Assembly (NCBI GenBank): GCA_030848705.1
Contig: CM061239.1
Coordinates: 89,262,363 to 89,326,362 of the forward strand
Source: Heracleum sosnowskyi
Taxonomy: Eukaryota > Streptophyta > Magnoliopsida > Apiales > Apiaceae
DNA length: 64,000 bases
Direction of reading: 5' to 3'
Shown here in pieces: positions 12,453-25,797 of this stretch (the first letter of the stretch is position 1; the number at the start of each line of letters is the position of its first letter). The position numbers were made by a program, and so were the translations under genes. The notes below the pieces were generated by a model. The model was not told the DNA's origin, did no database searches, and saw only the letters and a program-made list of their open reading frames with translations.

Positions 12453-15400
12453 TGTAATATCCCAAAATTTTGTAATATTTGAAACCCTAATGAATAGTAA
12501 ATTTGCCCTGATGAATAGTAAATTTGCTGAAGAAAATATTTTCAGACCACACTAGGTGGATGGCATGGAATGAATGTTTCGAAGTTATATTATTGATGTA
12601 TAAGGAGAATAAGTGAATGCAAACGCAATCAGAATCAGAAGATTTCCATTCGAGTTTTAAATCACTATTCACTGGACAATCGAGGATGTATTGATTTGAT
12701 CGCTTTGAGAAAGTATGTAGAATGAGAAATCCATAATCACATATTAAACCAAGGTTATGAAAAGATCAATGAAGTATCTCCTATCATTGGTACAGAGAAA
12801 ACATTTTTAAAATCACTTGAACCTATCGCGAAACTTAGCGACAAAAATAAAAGTGTAACAAATTATGGATTAAACCCTAACAAAAGGAGAAGTATCATAT
12901 AAGATCATCAAGTGCAACATATAAGAGGATTGATGATACAAATGATGACATAAGCATGATGCAGGAGGGTGACATAGGGGTGACAAGGTGATGACAAGGT
13001 GATGAATCACCACCTTGTCACCACTTTCACCACAAACCACACACAAATTGCCATGTGTCTTGGATGACCAAACTTGCTTATGACCACACAAATTAAAAAG
13101 AGAAGTATTAAGAGTAATTATACAAAAGCAAAAAGAAAACAAAACAAATCAAAAGAGATGCAGCCATGAAGAACAAAACTTTCGGCTTTTTTTCTTCAAC
13201 CAAAGCTTAAGAAAATTTCCTCCATTTCTACTCAACCATAATTCATGTTATTGGGCTCTAAATCACCCTCATCCCTAAACTAAGGTAAATCCTTGATCTC
13301 ATCATCATCCATGGTTGTTATCATACTTAAAAATTGAATCAAAGTTGATGATGAATAGTAATGTTTGAAATTCTTGTTTGATCTTGAAGTTCTAAGCTTG
13401 TAAAGGATAATCAAGGATCAAGGAAAGGCATAATAACCATTGCTAGGCTATACTAAGTACCAAGGAAGGTATTAAAACCTCTCACCCTTATGTTTACACT
13501 TTATTATTAGTGATTTTGTTAAGAATGATTAGTGATAGTATGATATAGAGATGATTTGCATGATAAGCATGATGTTTAATGGATTGATTGATGGTTGAAC
13601 TAGTGATTAGTTTTATGAGAATATTTAGACAGAAATAAGATGGTATAAATTAAATCCTTGGGTTGTGATTGCTTGGTTATGGATTGGTGAATTGATTAGA
13701 GTGTTTTAAACACGGGAATCGCGTTTAAGCGTCGTTACCATGTCGAATTTCATTTAGGAAGTTTGGACAGAGATCATGAATACCTTAAAGGCATAACCAT
13801 GAGGCTTTCTGACCATGAACATGTAGACTCTGTTTTATAGTTTGTTTTAGTGAAACAATCGTATCGTTTCGATTTACGGTTTAGGAGAAACGTCCGTTTT
13901 AGTGAAAGCGGTTTTAGATAACTAAGTAGTTCATTGCATGAACTTTGAGATAGGGATCAAGCCCTTTAAAAATGGAATTGGGTCGAGATATTAAAATAGA
14001 TACTAGCATGGATTGTTAGGAAGGAAACCTAGAAGGTTTCATGTTAAAAAGATAAGTTTGTGATTTTATAAAAATGCGGGAACAAAGGTTGCGCGAGTGA
14101 AATACCCTTAAGGGGATGGGTAAAAACAATGAGTTAGCGATGGTAAAGTACTTGGGTTTTGAGAATAGATTTCCACCCAAACTTTTGACTTAAGAGTTTA
14201 CGGAATGTCATGAGGTTATAGATGACCAAGAGCGAGACATTGATTTTCATTAATAAAACTTTTGTGCTTAAGTTATAACACATTAATTGGGTCTAAGGGA
14301 CTGACTGTGAATTGTGTATCTTGTTATAGATCGACGAGCACACTCTCAAGCCCCCACTACCACACCACCGAGACACCAAGAAAAGTTTTCAAACCCTACA
14401 TCATATAAGTGATGCTGTTGTGATTTACTGTTGTGCATGTGATATATATCCTGCTTTAATACTGTGAAAAGATTTATAACTGTTTACACTTTTAATAAAA
14501 AACTTTATTAGATATAAGGTTTATATGCTAGGTAAATATCAGATATAAATCGAGGTTTAAAGGCTCTAAGAATAGAGCACTCATACGATGATTTTAAAAT
14601 ATTAGACCGGGAGTTGAATTACTATTTTTACTTGATTATACTGTCAGAAACTGGAGGGTCTAGGGACAACTATATTTTATATATGTTGATTAAATATTCC
14701 AATATATATATATATATTATTGGATATTTAATGTGAGGTATTAAATAATATTATTAAAAATATTATTTTGAATATTTATTTAAATAAGTGAAGATTATTT
14801 GAATATTCACTTAAGTGGAATATTATTGAATAATAATTCAATATTAATTATTTGGGTATTTATTAAATATTCCAAATATGATTTAAAAATCATAGAACCT
14901 TGTTATATTATTATTTAAGGTTCTAGCATTTAAACAAATATTTCTGGACTTCAGAAAGGTTAATTAAAACAGAGATTCCCAAATATTATCTTAAGTTATT
15001 AAAAATATTTAAATGCGATTAAATATTTTCTAACTAATCAAAAATTGGGAATCCAGCTCAAGTAATCGAGGAAATAGTTTTACGTCCTCTATTCCTCTAG
15101 AGTATCTATAGCTGGGGATGACTCCCCTATTCAATCAAAGAATTTCAACCTTGCTAAACTCTGAAAATGTCGATGAACTCCCAGGTCATGATTTCAAAAT
15201 ACGTGGTAATCATTCGTAGTTTCGTTGACTGATGTCAACCCACACTGTAACTTACTTCCTTCAAATACTCTAGAGTAAGGAATCTGAACTGTTGCAAAGT
15301 TTTGACAAGTAATTGTACTTGGGGGAAATAGGATTAAATTCCGATTCCCGTTTCATTGATTTTATCCGGGACCAGGAGGAAACATGAAGGAGGCTGTTGG

Positions 15401-16343
15401 ATAGTACCTCTGATTATAGCGTAAGAGGCTGCTAGGCAATCCAGCAGTTATCTCGCGTAGGAGGCTGTGGGACAGTCCAGCAGATACAAAGCCCGTATGC
15501 GGCTAGGGTGATAATCGTGTTAAGATGTCGTCCATCTACTAGTAGAAAAGTGTGAGTACGATACAACGACTGATCATCGTGTATCGTGGCGTGCTCCGGA
15601 AAAAGGCCCCTTCCCTCCAATTGGAGTTGTGCTGCACATTGTAACGAAAGCCTAGGCGCTAAGTTACTGATAATGTGGCAGTGATGAGTAATGATGTTCC
15701 TCGTACAGTAGAGGTACTGTATGGCATGTTTTGACGAAAAGGATAATAAATATATCATTCTAAATATGAATGAAGTTTTAAATGTTTTCCTTTATGATAT
15801 AAGCTTACATATATATGCTTATGCTGCTTTGTATTATTGCTGGGCTTAGTGCTCACTCTTGCTTTATTTTTTATATATATCACAACACAACAGCTAGAGT
15901 AGATGGTCAGGATTCGTCATACCGCTCGGAAACGCGTTTGGGCCGCGCATACCGCCCATAGGATGGCAGTTGCAGCACCTCAGGTAGAAGTACTGAGTTG
16001 GTTCAGAACGTAAATCTTGTTGCTCCGGTTTATTTATAAGTATCACTAATGTATATTAATGAACAAGAACAAACTTTTGCGCTGCCTTTCTGGTTTCAAA
16101 TAGAAATCATACTGGCAGTAGGTTGCAAGTATTTTACTTTTGGGTTGTAATAACTTTAATTTATGGATCATATGACTACTGTTTTTGCAATTTCGATTCT
16201 GAGACATAACTGTCGTGAGTATATGGATGGTGGGGTCACCATGTGTGTTGATTTATATTATTATGATTCAAGTATCAAGTGTTTGTACGGAATAAAGGAA
16301 CGTGACAACCTAGATCTCCGACCCCGGATCTGGGGGTGTTACA
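12453..16343 (+). repeat. Gypsy-1 3' LTR, full length 3891 bp
   Basis: It begins TGTAATATCCC after the polypurine tract and ends GTGTTACA, so the ends form a short inverted repeat (TGTAA/TTACA). The last 2.57 kb duplicate the surviving 5' LTR. The first 1.3 kb are unique in the window. It carries an AT-rich block (14660-15030) and a (TA)n-like run near 14702 that is slightly longer than in the 5' LTR. No gene is seen inside. Confidence 0.93.
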
Positions 16344-19300
16344 ACTACTAGTACCAAGCTAGCTACTAGGGGTACGACAAGACATCTTATACATTATTGT
16401 ATCACACACAATTCAGCCAACACTTTCAAAAAGCAAGAAAGTAAGAGAAAAACTCTCCCCATCTCATTTCTTCTGCATTCTGCTCAGCATGACTAAGGGA
16501 GGAAGAAAAAATCATAACTCGGTTTATACTCATGATAAAATCGCCAAATTTTGACCATAGCTGCCTCAATCCATAACCAATGTAATTTAAAAATTTCATG
16601 GCAATCCAAGTAGTATAACATAGTCAAATCGTGGATAAAAGTTGAGGCAGGAATAGTAACTCCGAAAATACTAACTTGTGTTCTTGATTTCTTCTGTGAG
16701 TTTGAGGATGATAAGCATAGACCAAGGCGCCCTTAAGGATTACAAGATCTTTTTAATGTTTATAAAGCTTCAAGAAAGGTATAACACTCATCCACCCTTT
16801 GATTTATATTGAGTTTTGAGTTAAGTTTCAAGATATGTTCAAGAACATGTTGTCTAAGGAGTTTGAAGTATAAATACTTAAATCTTGATGGTTGATTGTT
16901 GTAAATTGATGTTGGTGGTATGTTTGTAAATTTTAGAGTCTAATATATGCTAAAGATGAGAGTCTTGATGGATTGAATGGTTGTTTAGTGAAGGATGTCG
17001 GTGAAACATGAAAGATTGAGCTAGTATGAGTATGGTTGTGACCTTTGACACTAGGACTGCCTTCTAACAAGAATTCGGGACAAAAATATTTGTAAACTCA
17101 GAAACCACTGACCATATTTGTCAAGATCTTTGTTTTTAGTTTGTAACCGTATAAAGTAAATGTTGAGGAGATTTGTGGTTTGAGAGTTATACCTTTTTAG
17201 TGAAAGTGGTTCAAAACACAAAACTGCTACAAGACACCAAATTGTGAACTGAATTAGGACCTCTTAACTGTTAAAACAATTTATAAAACCTTGAGGATAA
17301 GTAGTCCAAACAGTATAGAAGACAACCCAAAAAGAATTATGCAAAACGGTTAATATTTCGATTTTACAAAAATGTTTGAACCAAAGTTGCGCGATGACGC
17401 TATACACTGCCTAGCTACTGCCCTGTTCTGTTAATTCGGGAAAATTGGTCCCCTGTCCAGAACCAAAATTTTGATTGATTACATTCTATACCTTCTCTAG
17501 ATCGTGCACGCGAAAACGGTGTGTCAATAGAGTTAACGGTTGATGAGTTATGAGCATTTTAGTGGAACTAGTGCGAATAGTAAAAGTCCATAGTTGACTC
17601 GAATTTTAAAATGCACTTCCCCTATTTAAACTCATGTTTCCCAAATCGAAATATTTTTGATAAATATTACAAATACGCAAGAATCTCCTTGAAGTGGTTT
17701 CGTAATTAATTATCAATTTTTCGATTTATTAAAAGTGTTAGAGTGTGAGTTGCGGAATAGTGATTCTATGGAAAGTCAACTCTAGAGGTACTACCTTGAC
17801 CATTCATTTTGGCTAAGAAAAAAGGATAATATCGAGTCGACTAAAACTCGAAAGTTGTTAAGGATTATCAAGAGAACATATTGGTGTAAAGAACGAGACT
17901 AGAAAGGATTATTAAACGATAAAGAAGATCGTAAGTTATGTGGACCCGAGAGAGTGAAAGTTGGGTAAAGTAGAGTTTACTTAGAATAAGTGAACTGTAA
18001 ATCAAGTGACTAATTAAAATTATGTATTGTCTTGGTAACGGTTCCAGGACTAGAAGAGAAACACCCACACCCAGTTAGAGCTCGGGCATCAGGCAAGTTT
18101 ACTAACCCTTACTCTATTGTTCAGAGTGGGTATATTTTCAAATGTTTTATACTTGTGTATTCAAAAATATTTATCCACTCTTTTGCCTCGAGTATCGTGC
18201 AAGTTTTCAAACCCGAAGTCTAAGTATTCGGCTATTTTGTAAACTGTTGTTGTTGTGATATAACTGTTTTAAATGTATGATTGTTTTGATTATCGTACGA
18301 GTTTTCAAATGTTGATTGATCGTTTTATATGCTATATAATGATATAGATATAAATCGGAGTATATGAGGCTCTACGAGGTAGAACGTAGTTTTAATATTT
18401 CAACTTAGACCGTGAGTCAGAGATATTTTATTAACACTGTCTTGAAAACCCGGAGATTGTCGGGGACAGATTATTTTCAAATATCGATTTAGAATATTCC
18501 AATATTTATATAATTTGGATATTTTAAATAGTATTGGATATTTATTTAATTAAATGAATATTATTTTGAAAATTCATTTAAAAAGGATTTATTTAATTGT
18601 TTATTATTTAATAAATATTTATTAAATATTCCAAATTGTTTATTTACTTAATAAATATTATTTAAATACTTATTAAATGTTTTAAATGATTTAAAAATCA
18701 TGAAACCTTATTTAAAAATTACTTAAGGCCTTTGTTAATTATTTACAATATTTTCTGGCCTTCAGAAAAATTATTTAAATATAGTAGGGGTTCCCAAATA
18801 TTATTTCCGAGTTTATTAAATTATTTAAATACGAATAAATATTCCCTATTCATCAAAAATTGGGAATCCAGTTCAATGAGTCGAGAAAATGATTTTACTC
18901 CCTATTCCTCGATGATATTCATATTTTGGGATTTCTACCCTGCCCATATTAAAGAATTAAAACTCGCTAAATTCAGAAAATTCTGATTAACTCCCAGGTC
19001 ATGATTTTTCTTAAACTATAAAATATCCTTCATCAGTTGATAACAGTCAACTCACATATTATTATTACTTCCTCAACACTTCCGGAAGTAAGTATGGTAG
19101 TGAACTTAAACCTATCAACGAGCTAGTAACGCTCGGGGAACGACGATTAAAATTGGTTCCAGATATAAGGATAGGATTCATCATGTGACTGGAAGTAACT
19201 CATACTCGGCAATGAAACAGGTGCCAGGTAGTATGAGGTCATACTCGGCAATGAAACAGGTGTCAGGTAGTATGAAGGCTTGCCTGACAATGAAATAGGT

Positions 19301-20257
19301 GCCATGTAGTGACTATATGCTCGGCAATGAAACAGGTGCCAGGTAGCATAATAGGCCCGTATGCGGCCAGGGTGATAACCGAATAGGAAATCGTCATTCT
19401 ACTAGTAGAGAAGTTATATTTGCGATACAGCGACTGATCAGCGGGTATCGTAGTGTGTTCCAGTATAGTCTCATTCTTCCAATTGGAATTGTACTGCAAC
19501 ATTGTAACGAAAGCCTAGGTGTTGAGTTACCGATAATGTTGGCAGTGGTTGAAAAGTTTATTCTCTGTTATAGTATCTTGAACTGTGCGAAATGTTTTGA
19601 CGAAAGACAATCAATATTTTTAAAACTTTTGAACCAGTGTTGTTCATCTTGCAGTATTTAGAACTACGTACTTGTCGAATTCTAAAGATCGTGCTAAGCC
19701 ACAGATAGTGTCTTTCAAAGTTATGAACTAAAGTCGTTCATATGGTGGTATTTTAAACTTCATATTAAGTATGAATACTTTATATTAGAAAGATATGTGT
19801 ACTACTATTATATTGTTGGACAAACTTTATATTAGTAACTTACTTAACTTGATGAGCATTCTTTCGCTCATTCTTGCTTTTAAAAATTATATTTCAGTGC
19901 AAGGAAAACGTGGTCATTTTTCCCGTATCATGAGGGAAAGGAAATGGAAGCTTCACCCTTGAAATAGTTCAGTTCAGGATGGATACTACAGGAGTAGGTT
20001 GAATAGGCTTCATCTATGTTAGCTATTAATGTAACTTAATGTAGAAGTTTTGATTAATAGTGTGAGATCCTGGTTAGTACATTTGGTTTGTAATAACTAA
20101 TGTTACTGTGTAACGTTTCTAAGGCTATAACTTGTGTGAGTAAGAGATTGGGGTCTATGATGTGTTTTGATTGGATTATGGAGTTAATACAAGTAATATA
20201 CGAATGGATGGTGACGTGACAACCTAGATTCCTGACCCCGGATCTGGGGGTGTTACA
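16344..20257 (+). repeat. LTR-3: related long gypsy LTR fragment or solo LTR
   Basis: The stretch ends with a 36-bp block (about 20219-20257) that nearly equals the Gypsy-1 LTR end, and it shares other landmarks with that LTR: the AT-rich block (18480-18850), the GGGAATCCAG block near 18860, and AACGAAAGCCTAGG near 19504. Overall identity looks much lower than within Gypsy-1, so it is a different family of the same type. No internal region follows, and no TG start is seen; Gypsy-1 abuts on the left. It is therefore a solo LTR or an LTR remnant into which Gypsy-1 inserted. I find no convincing gene in it. Confidence 0.75.
19201..19352 (+). repeat. 39-bp tandem repeat, about four copies, inside LTR-3
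   Basis: Units beginning at about 19201, 19240, 19279 and 19318 share the core CTCGGCAATGAAACAGGTG followed by CCAGGTAGTATGA, with a few substitutions and the third copy most diverged. The corresponding place in the Gypsy-1 LTR holds looser repeats of a GAGGCTG...CAGTCCAGCAG type. Confidence 0.8.
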
Positions 20258-20820
20258 GACAAGGAAGGCTATGTCCTTCAAAAGGAAGAGTTTCAAGCCA
20301 CATCAGCAAAAGAAAAAGTTTCCACTTGGAAGTTGTTATACTTGTAGGAAGTATGGACATTTCAAGAACAAATGTCCCGAGAATCTAGAAGGAGATGAAG
20401 GCAAGGGTCAAGAACAAAAGGTGCAAAACAAACATGAGTTTGTCGGGGGTTATTGAATGCAATGCTGGCCATGTAAACCACATACATTGATGGATGGTGG
20501 ATTGATTCTGGAGCAACTCGCCATATAGCAAAAACTAAGGAAGGCTTGACCGAGTTTGAAGAGCTAAAAAAAGGGGAACAAAAAATTTTCATGGGAAATA
20601 AGGATTGATTCTTACAAGCTGGATCTTGGGGATAATGTTAGGGTCCTCAAGAATGTGATGTTTGCTCCCGGAATGAGGCGTAACCTTGTTTCTGTTCCTG
20701 CACTGCTTAAGAATGATTTGGAAGTGCGTTTTTATAACAACAAGATTTCGATTGGAAAGGACAAGAAGGTGTATGATATGGGCAAGTATGAGCCCGATCA
20801 TGAGTTGTTCAAGCTTTAAA
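20258..20820 (+). pseudogene. Copia-F gag/protease remnant
   Basis: A Gag C-terminus with the zinc knuckle CYTCRKYGHFKNKC (20335-20376) runs to a stop at 20456. After a frame change a protease region with WWIDSGATRHI (about 20497) follows. The remainder (about 20605-20817) matches the part between copia protease and integrase (MFAPGMRRNLVSVPAL). Several frameshifts and stops break it. Integrase, RT and RNase H are missing altogether. The family differs from the SIRE-type elements in this window. Confidence 0.75.
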
Positions 20821-21397
20821 TTGAAAATTGAAGGTTATGAATAATGGGTGAGTAAGTGCCCGATCCTAAGTTATTTTGAATTTTAAATTGTGATTTAAGT
20901 TTGTCAATAATGGGCATGTATGAGCCCGTGGACTGTTTGAAGTTTTTGCTGGAATTGATCTATGATAATAATATTTTTCGATTTTTGGTTAAATTGCATG
21001 TGTGTATATGATATTTAAGATTGAGATATTGTAAGAAAATAATGAAATTATTGCCTATAAGAATGAGGTTGCAACCAAGAAGTTAAAAGGCAAGAAAGTT
21101 TTTTTAGTTGTGGTATAGGCTATAAAAGCTCTAATTATTATTTTTGTGTCAAGTGTTTAATCATTTGGGATGCAGAATTGTAGTTCGGCGACAACCCATT
21201 GATCATGGGAAAAACAATTAACTTATTATTATTTGAGTTTATGTACTTGGAAGTTTAATGTATGGAAGTGACATGTGTTATCACTAGCGATGTGTGTTTT
21301 TTTAAATTGATGAAAGAAGTTTAAATTGAAAGAATATTTTTACAATGTCAGAAAAGTGGGAGTTACATAGATATTTATCAAATAAGTCAAGGGGAGA
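20821..21397 (+). other. Copia-F non-coding 3' region with polypurine tract
   Basis: No ORF of note. Two near-repeats of a GGGT/CATGAGTAAGTGCCCG-like phrase (about 20845 and 20913) echo the end of the protease remnant. It ends in the polypurine tract CAAGGGGAGA at 21388-21397 just before an LTR-like TGTTG. Confidence 0.6.
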
Positions 21398-21927
<530 letters not shown>

Positions 21928-23254
21928 TGTTAGGCTCAAGACATGTCTGAATACCACCATTAACAAGCCTAAGCTATGTGACTATGTCACACTACATGAC
22001 CTAGTGAATTCTATCACTGGGATATAGTATAGGTCTCTCTATGTACTTGTTTTGTTCTCATGAACATCAGCTTGATCATGTATGCTCAGAATTATAATGA
22101 GCTTAGTAAGCTTCTTGCAACTAGAATGTATATAGGCCATTAAATAATTGTCCTGGTAGAAGTTCAGATTTGTTCATGCAGCAGGATAGAGATGAATAAG
22201 GTCCTGAAGAAATAAGTTGCAGAAATTTGTCTAAGGCATTATATAGCAAAGTAAGAATAAAGCTATGTCGTGAAGTCACCAATATCCATGTCGAGAAGTG
22301 CTAGATCGCATAGTCCATTTTGTACTATGTCGTGAAGTCCTCAAGACTCATGTCGTGAAGTGTTGAAGCCAGCAAAGTCAAAGATGCCTAGATCGTGAAG
22401 TCCCCAAATAACTTATGTCGCATAGTCCCCAAATGACTTATGTCGCATAGTCCCCAAATGACTTATGTCGCATAGTCCTCAAATGACTTATGTCGCATAG
22501 TCCTCAAATGGCTTATGTCGCATAGTCCTCAAAAAGACTAGATCGCAAAGTCCTCAAATGACCTATGTCGCAAAGTCTTCAAAGGCCATATCGCGTAGTC
22601 TTCACAGGTGACATCGCATAGTCTGGAATGAAGTGGAGTTCACGATATCAACACTTAGCCGTTTACAACAAGACAAATCAAGGTACAGAATCAAGAATCA
22701 AAAGAGACAAATACTGAAGCATTTGTTCTGGCAAGGTGGTCCAAAGAACAGATGGCAAATCTACAGCTAAACTTGGAGAGAAAGATAAGAGACAAGCAGC
22801 TACAGAAACGGGAAAGACTCTGAAAAGCAGGTGGTCCTTCCTGACACAGTTAACCTCTTATGGCAGGACACATTGGACTTTCAGCTAGGGGTAACTGTGT
22901 AAATAGTGGTGTGCATAGTTTGTATAGGTGAATATATATACCAAGCACACACCACTGTAAGCTATAAGAGAGATACATATAGTTTTATCTTAAGCACTCT
23001 TTTCTCTGTAAGCAAAAACAAGTTACAAATTGTTCTTGTTTAGAAGCCAGAAATTCTGTTGTGAATTTCCGGAAAGCTGTAGTATTTAATTTACTCAATA
23101 CAAAGTAGATTAAAGTGATTGTGTGTGTTGTTTATATTCCGCATATTACATAGCATAATCATATACAGTTTATCTTGTGTTTCAAGAATCGAAAAACATA
23201 AAACTATCCATTCACCCCCCTCTGTCTAGTTTCTAGTGGTATTCTTTTCTAACA
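21928..23254 (+). repeat. Copia-H 5' LTR, 1327 bp
   Basis: It starts TGTTAGGCTC and ends TCTAACA, two bases before the primer binding site, giving inverted TGTTAG/CTAACA ends. The U3 part carries the ATGTCGCATAGTCC array. A TATA-like TATATATA lies at 22933-22940. Confidence 0.9.
22261..22635 (+). repeat. Copia-H U3 array of TATGTCGCATAGTCC-type units
   Basis: A dozen or so copies of a motif of the form TATGTCG(C/T)(A/G)(T/A)AGTC. From about 22412 to 22540 they form a regular tandem of roughly 27 bp (motif plus CCCAAATGACT). The core CTATG-TCG-CATAG is itself nearly palindromic, with the central TCG giving it direction. Copies of the reverse orientation occur in the spacer at 29140-29550. The array lies upstream of the TATA-like sequence. 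Confidence 0.9.
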
Positions 23255-23256
23255 AA

Positions 23257-23268
23257 TGGTATCAGAGC
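23257..23268 (+). promoter_or_regulatory. Copia-H primer binding site (initiator tRNA-Met)
   Basis: TGGTATCAGAGC, two bases after the LTR and 48 bases before the gag ATG, a spacing also seen in Copia-N. Confidence 0.92.
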
Positions 23269-23304
23269 GTAGGCTGTTAACGTACAAACAGGAAAAGATC
23301 AAGA

Positions 23305-25774
23305 ATGAGTTCACAGAAACTAAGCAGTATCAAGATTCCTCCCTTCAACAAGGAGCACTACAGCTTATGGAAGAAGAAGATGTTACTTTTCATCAAAGCT
23401 TCCAATCCTATGTATTTAGACATTCTAAAGCATGGTCCCTTTATTCCAATGATTGAGATTTCTGAAACAACAGTAGGCACTGAGATAATACCAACAAGGC
23501 ATGTTCCTAAAGACCCCTCAAAATACACTGATCCTGAAAAGGAGAAAATAGCACTAGATGGACATCTCCAACTTATCATTTGTGAATCTATGGATTTCAA
23601 CATGTATGGCACTGTTGCTCACTGTAGTAGTGCAAAGAAAATGTGGGATCTCATAGAAGTGCTATGTGAAGGAACTCCTGAGGTAAGGAAGAACAAAAAG
23701 CAGATTCTGGTCTCACAATATGAAGCATTCATGGCTCAACCAAAGGAGGGAATCACAGAAGTGTTTGAGAGGTTCAACAAGCTGATAAATGAACTCAAAC
23801 TCTATGACAAACACTATGAGACAGAAGAGCTCAACATGAAGTTCTTACTAACTCTTCCAGATCACTTGGAACCAATAATCTCTTCCCTTAAAGAAAGAGA
23901 TCTAACAAAGATTGGTTTTGATGTGTTGTATGGTGTTTTGAAGACATATGAGCTAGAGCTGTTTCAGAAGAGATCTATTCAAGCAAAGCAAGGATTAATG
24001 GCCAATACCTCTTGTGCCCTTATTGCTGACAGTCTAGGTCAAAGAATGGAATCTCTAAAAGTCAGTCAAGTCAAGATTGAGGAACTGGAAAGTGATGACA
24101 CTAGTGATGAAACTCAGGTTGTTTATGATTTTGCCTGAGGAGGATTAGTTCTACAGCATAGATGAGCTGGACAAGATGGAAAACAAATCTTTTGCTTATA
24201 TGGCTAGGAGATATCCTAACATTAGGTTTAAGAGGAAGCAGCCATTCAAGTCTAAATTCAATAGTGGAAATGCTGGTGGTTCAGGTAGCTCAAACTCTTT
24301 CAACAAAGGAAAAGGGATTGCTGGTGCTGCTAAAGGAGGATACAAATCTGGGAGTGTGGATAGGTCCAAAATAAGATGCTATAACTGCAATGAACTTGGG
24401 CATTTTGCCACAGAGTGCAAGAAGCCTAAACAGGTCAAAAAGGACAAAGCATACTTAGAGCTTGAAGCCAAGTATGAAGCTCTACTCAAGAAACAACATG
24501 GTAAAGCTTTTATTGTTGAGGAAAAATGCTGGGATGACTCTGATGAAGAAGAAGAACAAGAGTACTCAAACTATGCCTTGATGGCATTTTCTGATGATGG
24601 TGATTCTTCAAGTCAGGTACCCATTCTTACTTCTCTTGATATGACTCCCTTTCAATATAAGCAGACTGTTGAAGACATGAGTACTGAGATGTTTAATATT
24701 CATACTAGCATGTTAGTTGCTAATGAAGAAATTGATAGGCTAACTGCTAAAAATCTTGAGCTTACAGAAAAGAATGAGGAGCTTGAGTTAATGGTTGTGA
24801 GCCTTGATGGTTTGAATAAGGAGATTGAGTATCTCAAAAACAAAGTAATGTGTGCTGAACAAATAGAAAAAGCTCTTAGAGAGCAAATTGCTGAAAATGA
24901 ATTAAAGCTAAGAAGTTTCAAAAACTCATCTGAGCTTCTTCCAATCTATCACAAGGAACACACTGAAGACTACAAGGTTGGAGTTGGTTTTGACTATGAG
25001 ATTGATAAAGGAAGGAAGAAGGCAAAGGGCAAAGGAAAATAATCTTTTACAAACAAAAATGCCCCAACCATTCTGTCTAGTGTTGAAAAGCCCATTTTCA
25101 AAAAGAGTGTTGTTGAGTTTGATGAAGAACTATTGATCATCAAACAACAACTTCTTGAAGAAGATGAGGCTGCTAAAGACACTTCTTCCTCTCCTAAATC
25201 TGTTGATCAGAAAGAGACCAAAAACAACCTTGTCAAGAGTCCTAAAGTCAAGAAAGAAGTTGTTAAGAAAAAGAAACAAAACAGAAATGGTAAAATAGGT
25301 GTCAACAAGAGTAACAACTATGCTTATGTGCCAAATGCTCCAAGGAAACAGTGTCAGGACTGCCTATCTGTTAATCATTTGACTCATAAGTGTAATAAAC
25401 AAGTAAATGTTGATGCTGATAGCCTAAGTAACCATTCTGTAGATTTAAATTCTATTCATGATTCTTTCTGTGGAAATTCAAACTGCATGACATGCTATGT
25501 GATTGTGATTGCTAATTGTTTATCTCTTAAGCATAAACTGGATCCTGCACAATCTTGTGAATCACACACACATATGCACACTCACAGGACAGGATCCCCA
25601 ATCATGGTTGAGAGGGTGAAAACTTCATGTGAGCCCAAGAGTGTAAACTCCAAAGCCACAGAAAAAGTGAAGTCTCCTACTGAGAAGAATGCAATTTATG
25701 ACAGAAGAATTGTTAACAAAAATGTTTCTAAATCAACTGGACCCTACCAAGTGTGGGTACCAAAAACAACTTAG
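23305..25774 (+). pseudogene. gag: Copia-H gag, broken
   Basis: The ATG at 23305 opens a SIRE-type Gag with the usual capsid region (KKMWDLIE block near 23635, YEAFMAQPKEGITEVFERF near 23720). The frame fails at 24136-24138. Gag then continues in another frame from about 24140, past a TAG at 24146, with zinc knuckle CYNCNELGHFATEC near 24378, a coiled-coil rich stretch (24660-24940), a TAA at 25040-25042, and a second knuckle-like CQDCLSVNHLTHKC near 25350. It ends at a TAG at 25772-25774. One frameshift and two nonsense codons make it non-functional. The family normally makes the virus-like particle shell. Confidence 0.88.
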
Positions 25775-25791
25775 TTACTTTGTGAATTCAG
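25775..25791 (+). promoter_or_regulatory. Acceptor-like sequence between gag stop and pol (Copia-H)
   Basis: Right after the gag TAG lies TTACTTTGTGAATTCAG followed by GG, a plausible 3' splice acceptor. Copia-N and Copia-A have similar sequences in the same place. CAG|GGC is in the pol frame, which here is offset by two bases from the gag frame. Splicing is inferred, not shown. Confidence 0.4.
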
Positions 25792-25797
25792 GGCAAC

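Larger units (their letters stand above)
3662..16343 (+). mobile_element. Gypsy-1: Tekay-type Ty3/gypsy chromovirus, decayed
   Basis: Two long direct repeats (3662-6232 and 12453-16343) flank an internal region with a primer binding site, an extra ORF, a gag-pol reading frame in the order protease-RT-RNase H-integrase, and a chromodomain-like tail. Integrase after RNase H defines Ty3/gypsy. The Gag type, long LTRs and C-terminal tail point to Tekay/Del chromoviruses. The left LTR lacks the first 1.3 kb, so the target duplication cannot be checked. Many in-frame stops show it cannot encode its own proteins. Confidence 0.93.

Noticed and set aside
16344..20257. Host gene between Gypsy-1 and Copia-F
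   Set aside because: Only short ORFs without domains; the right end and several landmarks match a Gypsy-1 type LTR.
22390..22560. CRISPR-like regular repeats
   Set aside because: Spacers are as conserved as the repeats, the setting is a plant LTR, and no cas genes exist; it is a tandem U3 array.
23257..23268. tRNA gene fragments at the TGGTATCAGAGC sites
   Set aside because: These are primer binding sites complementary to the 3' end of a tRNA; no cloverleaf surrounds them.
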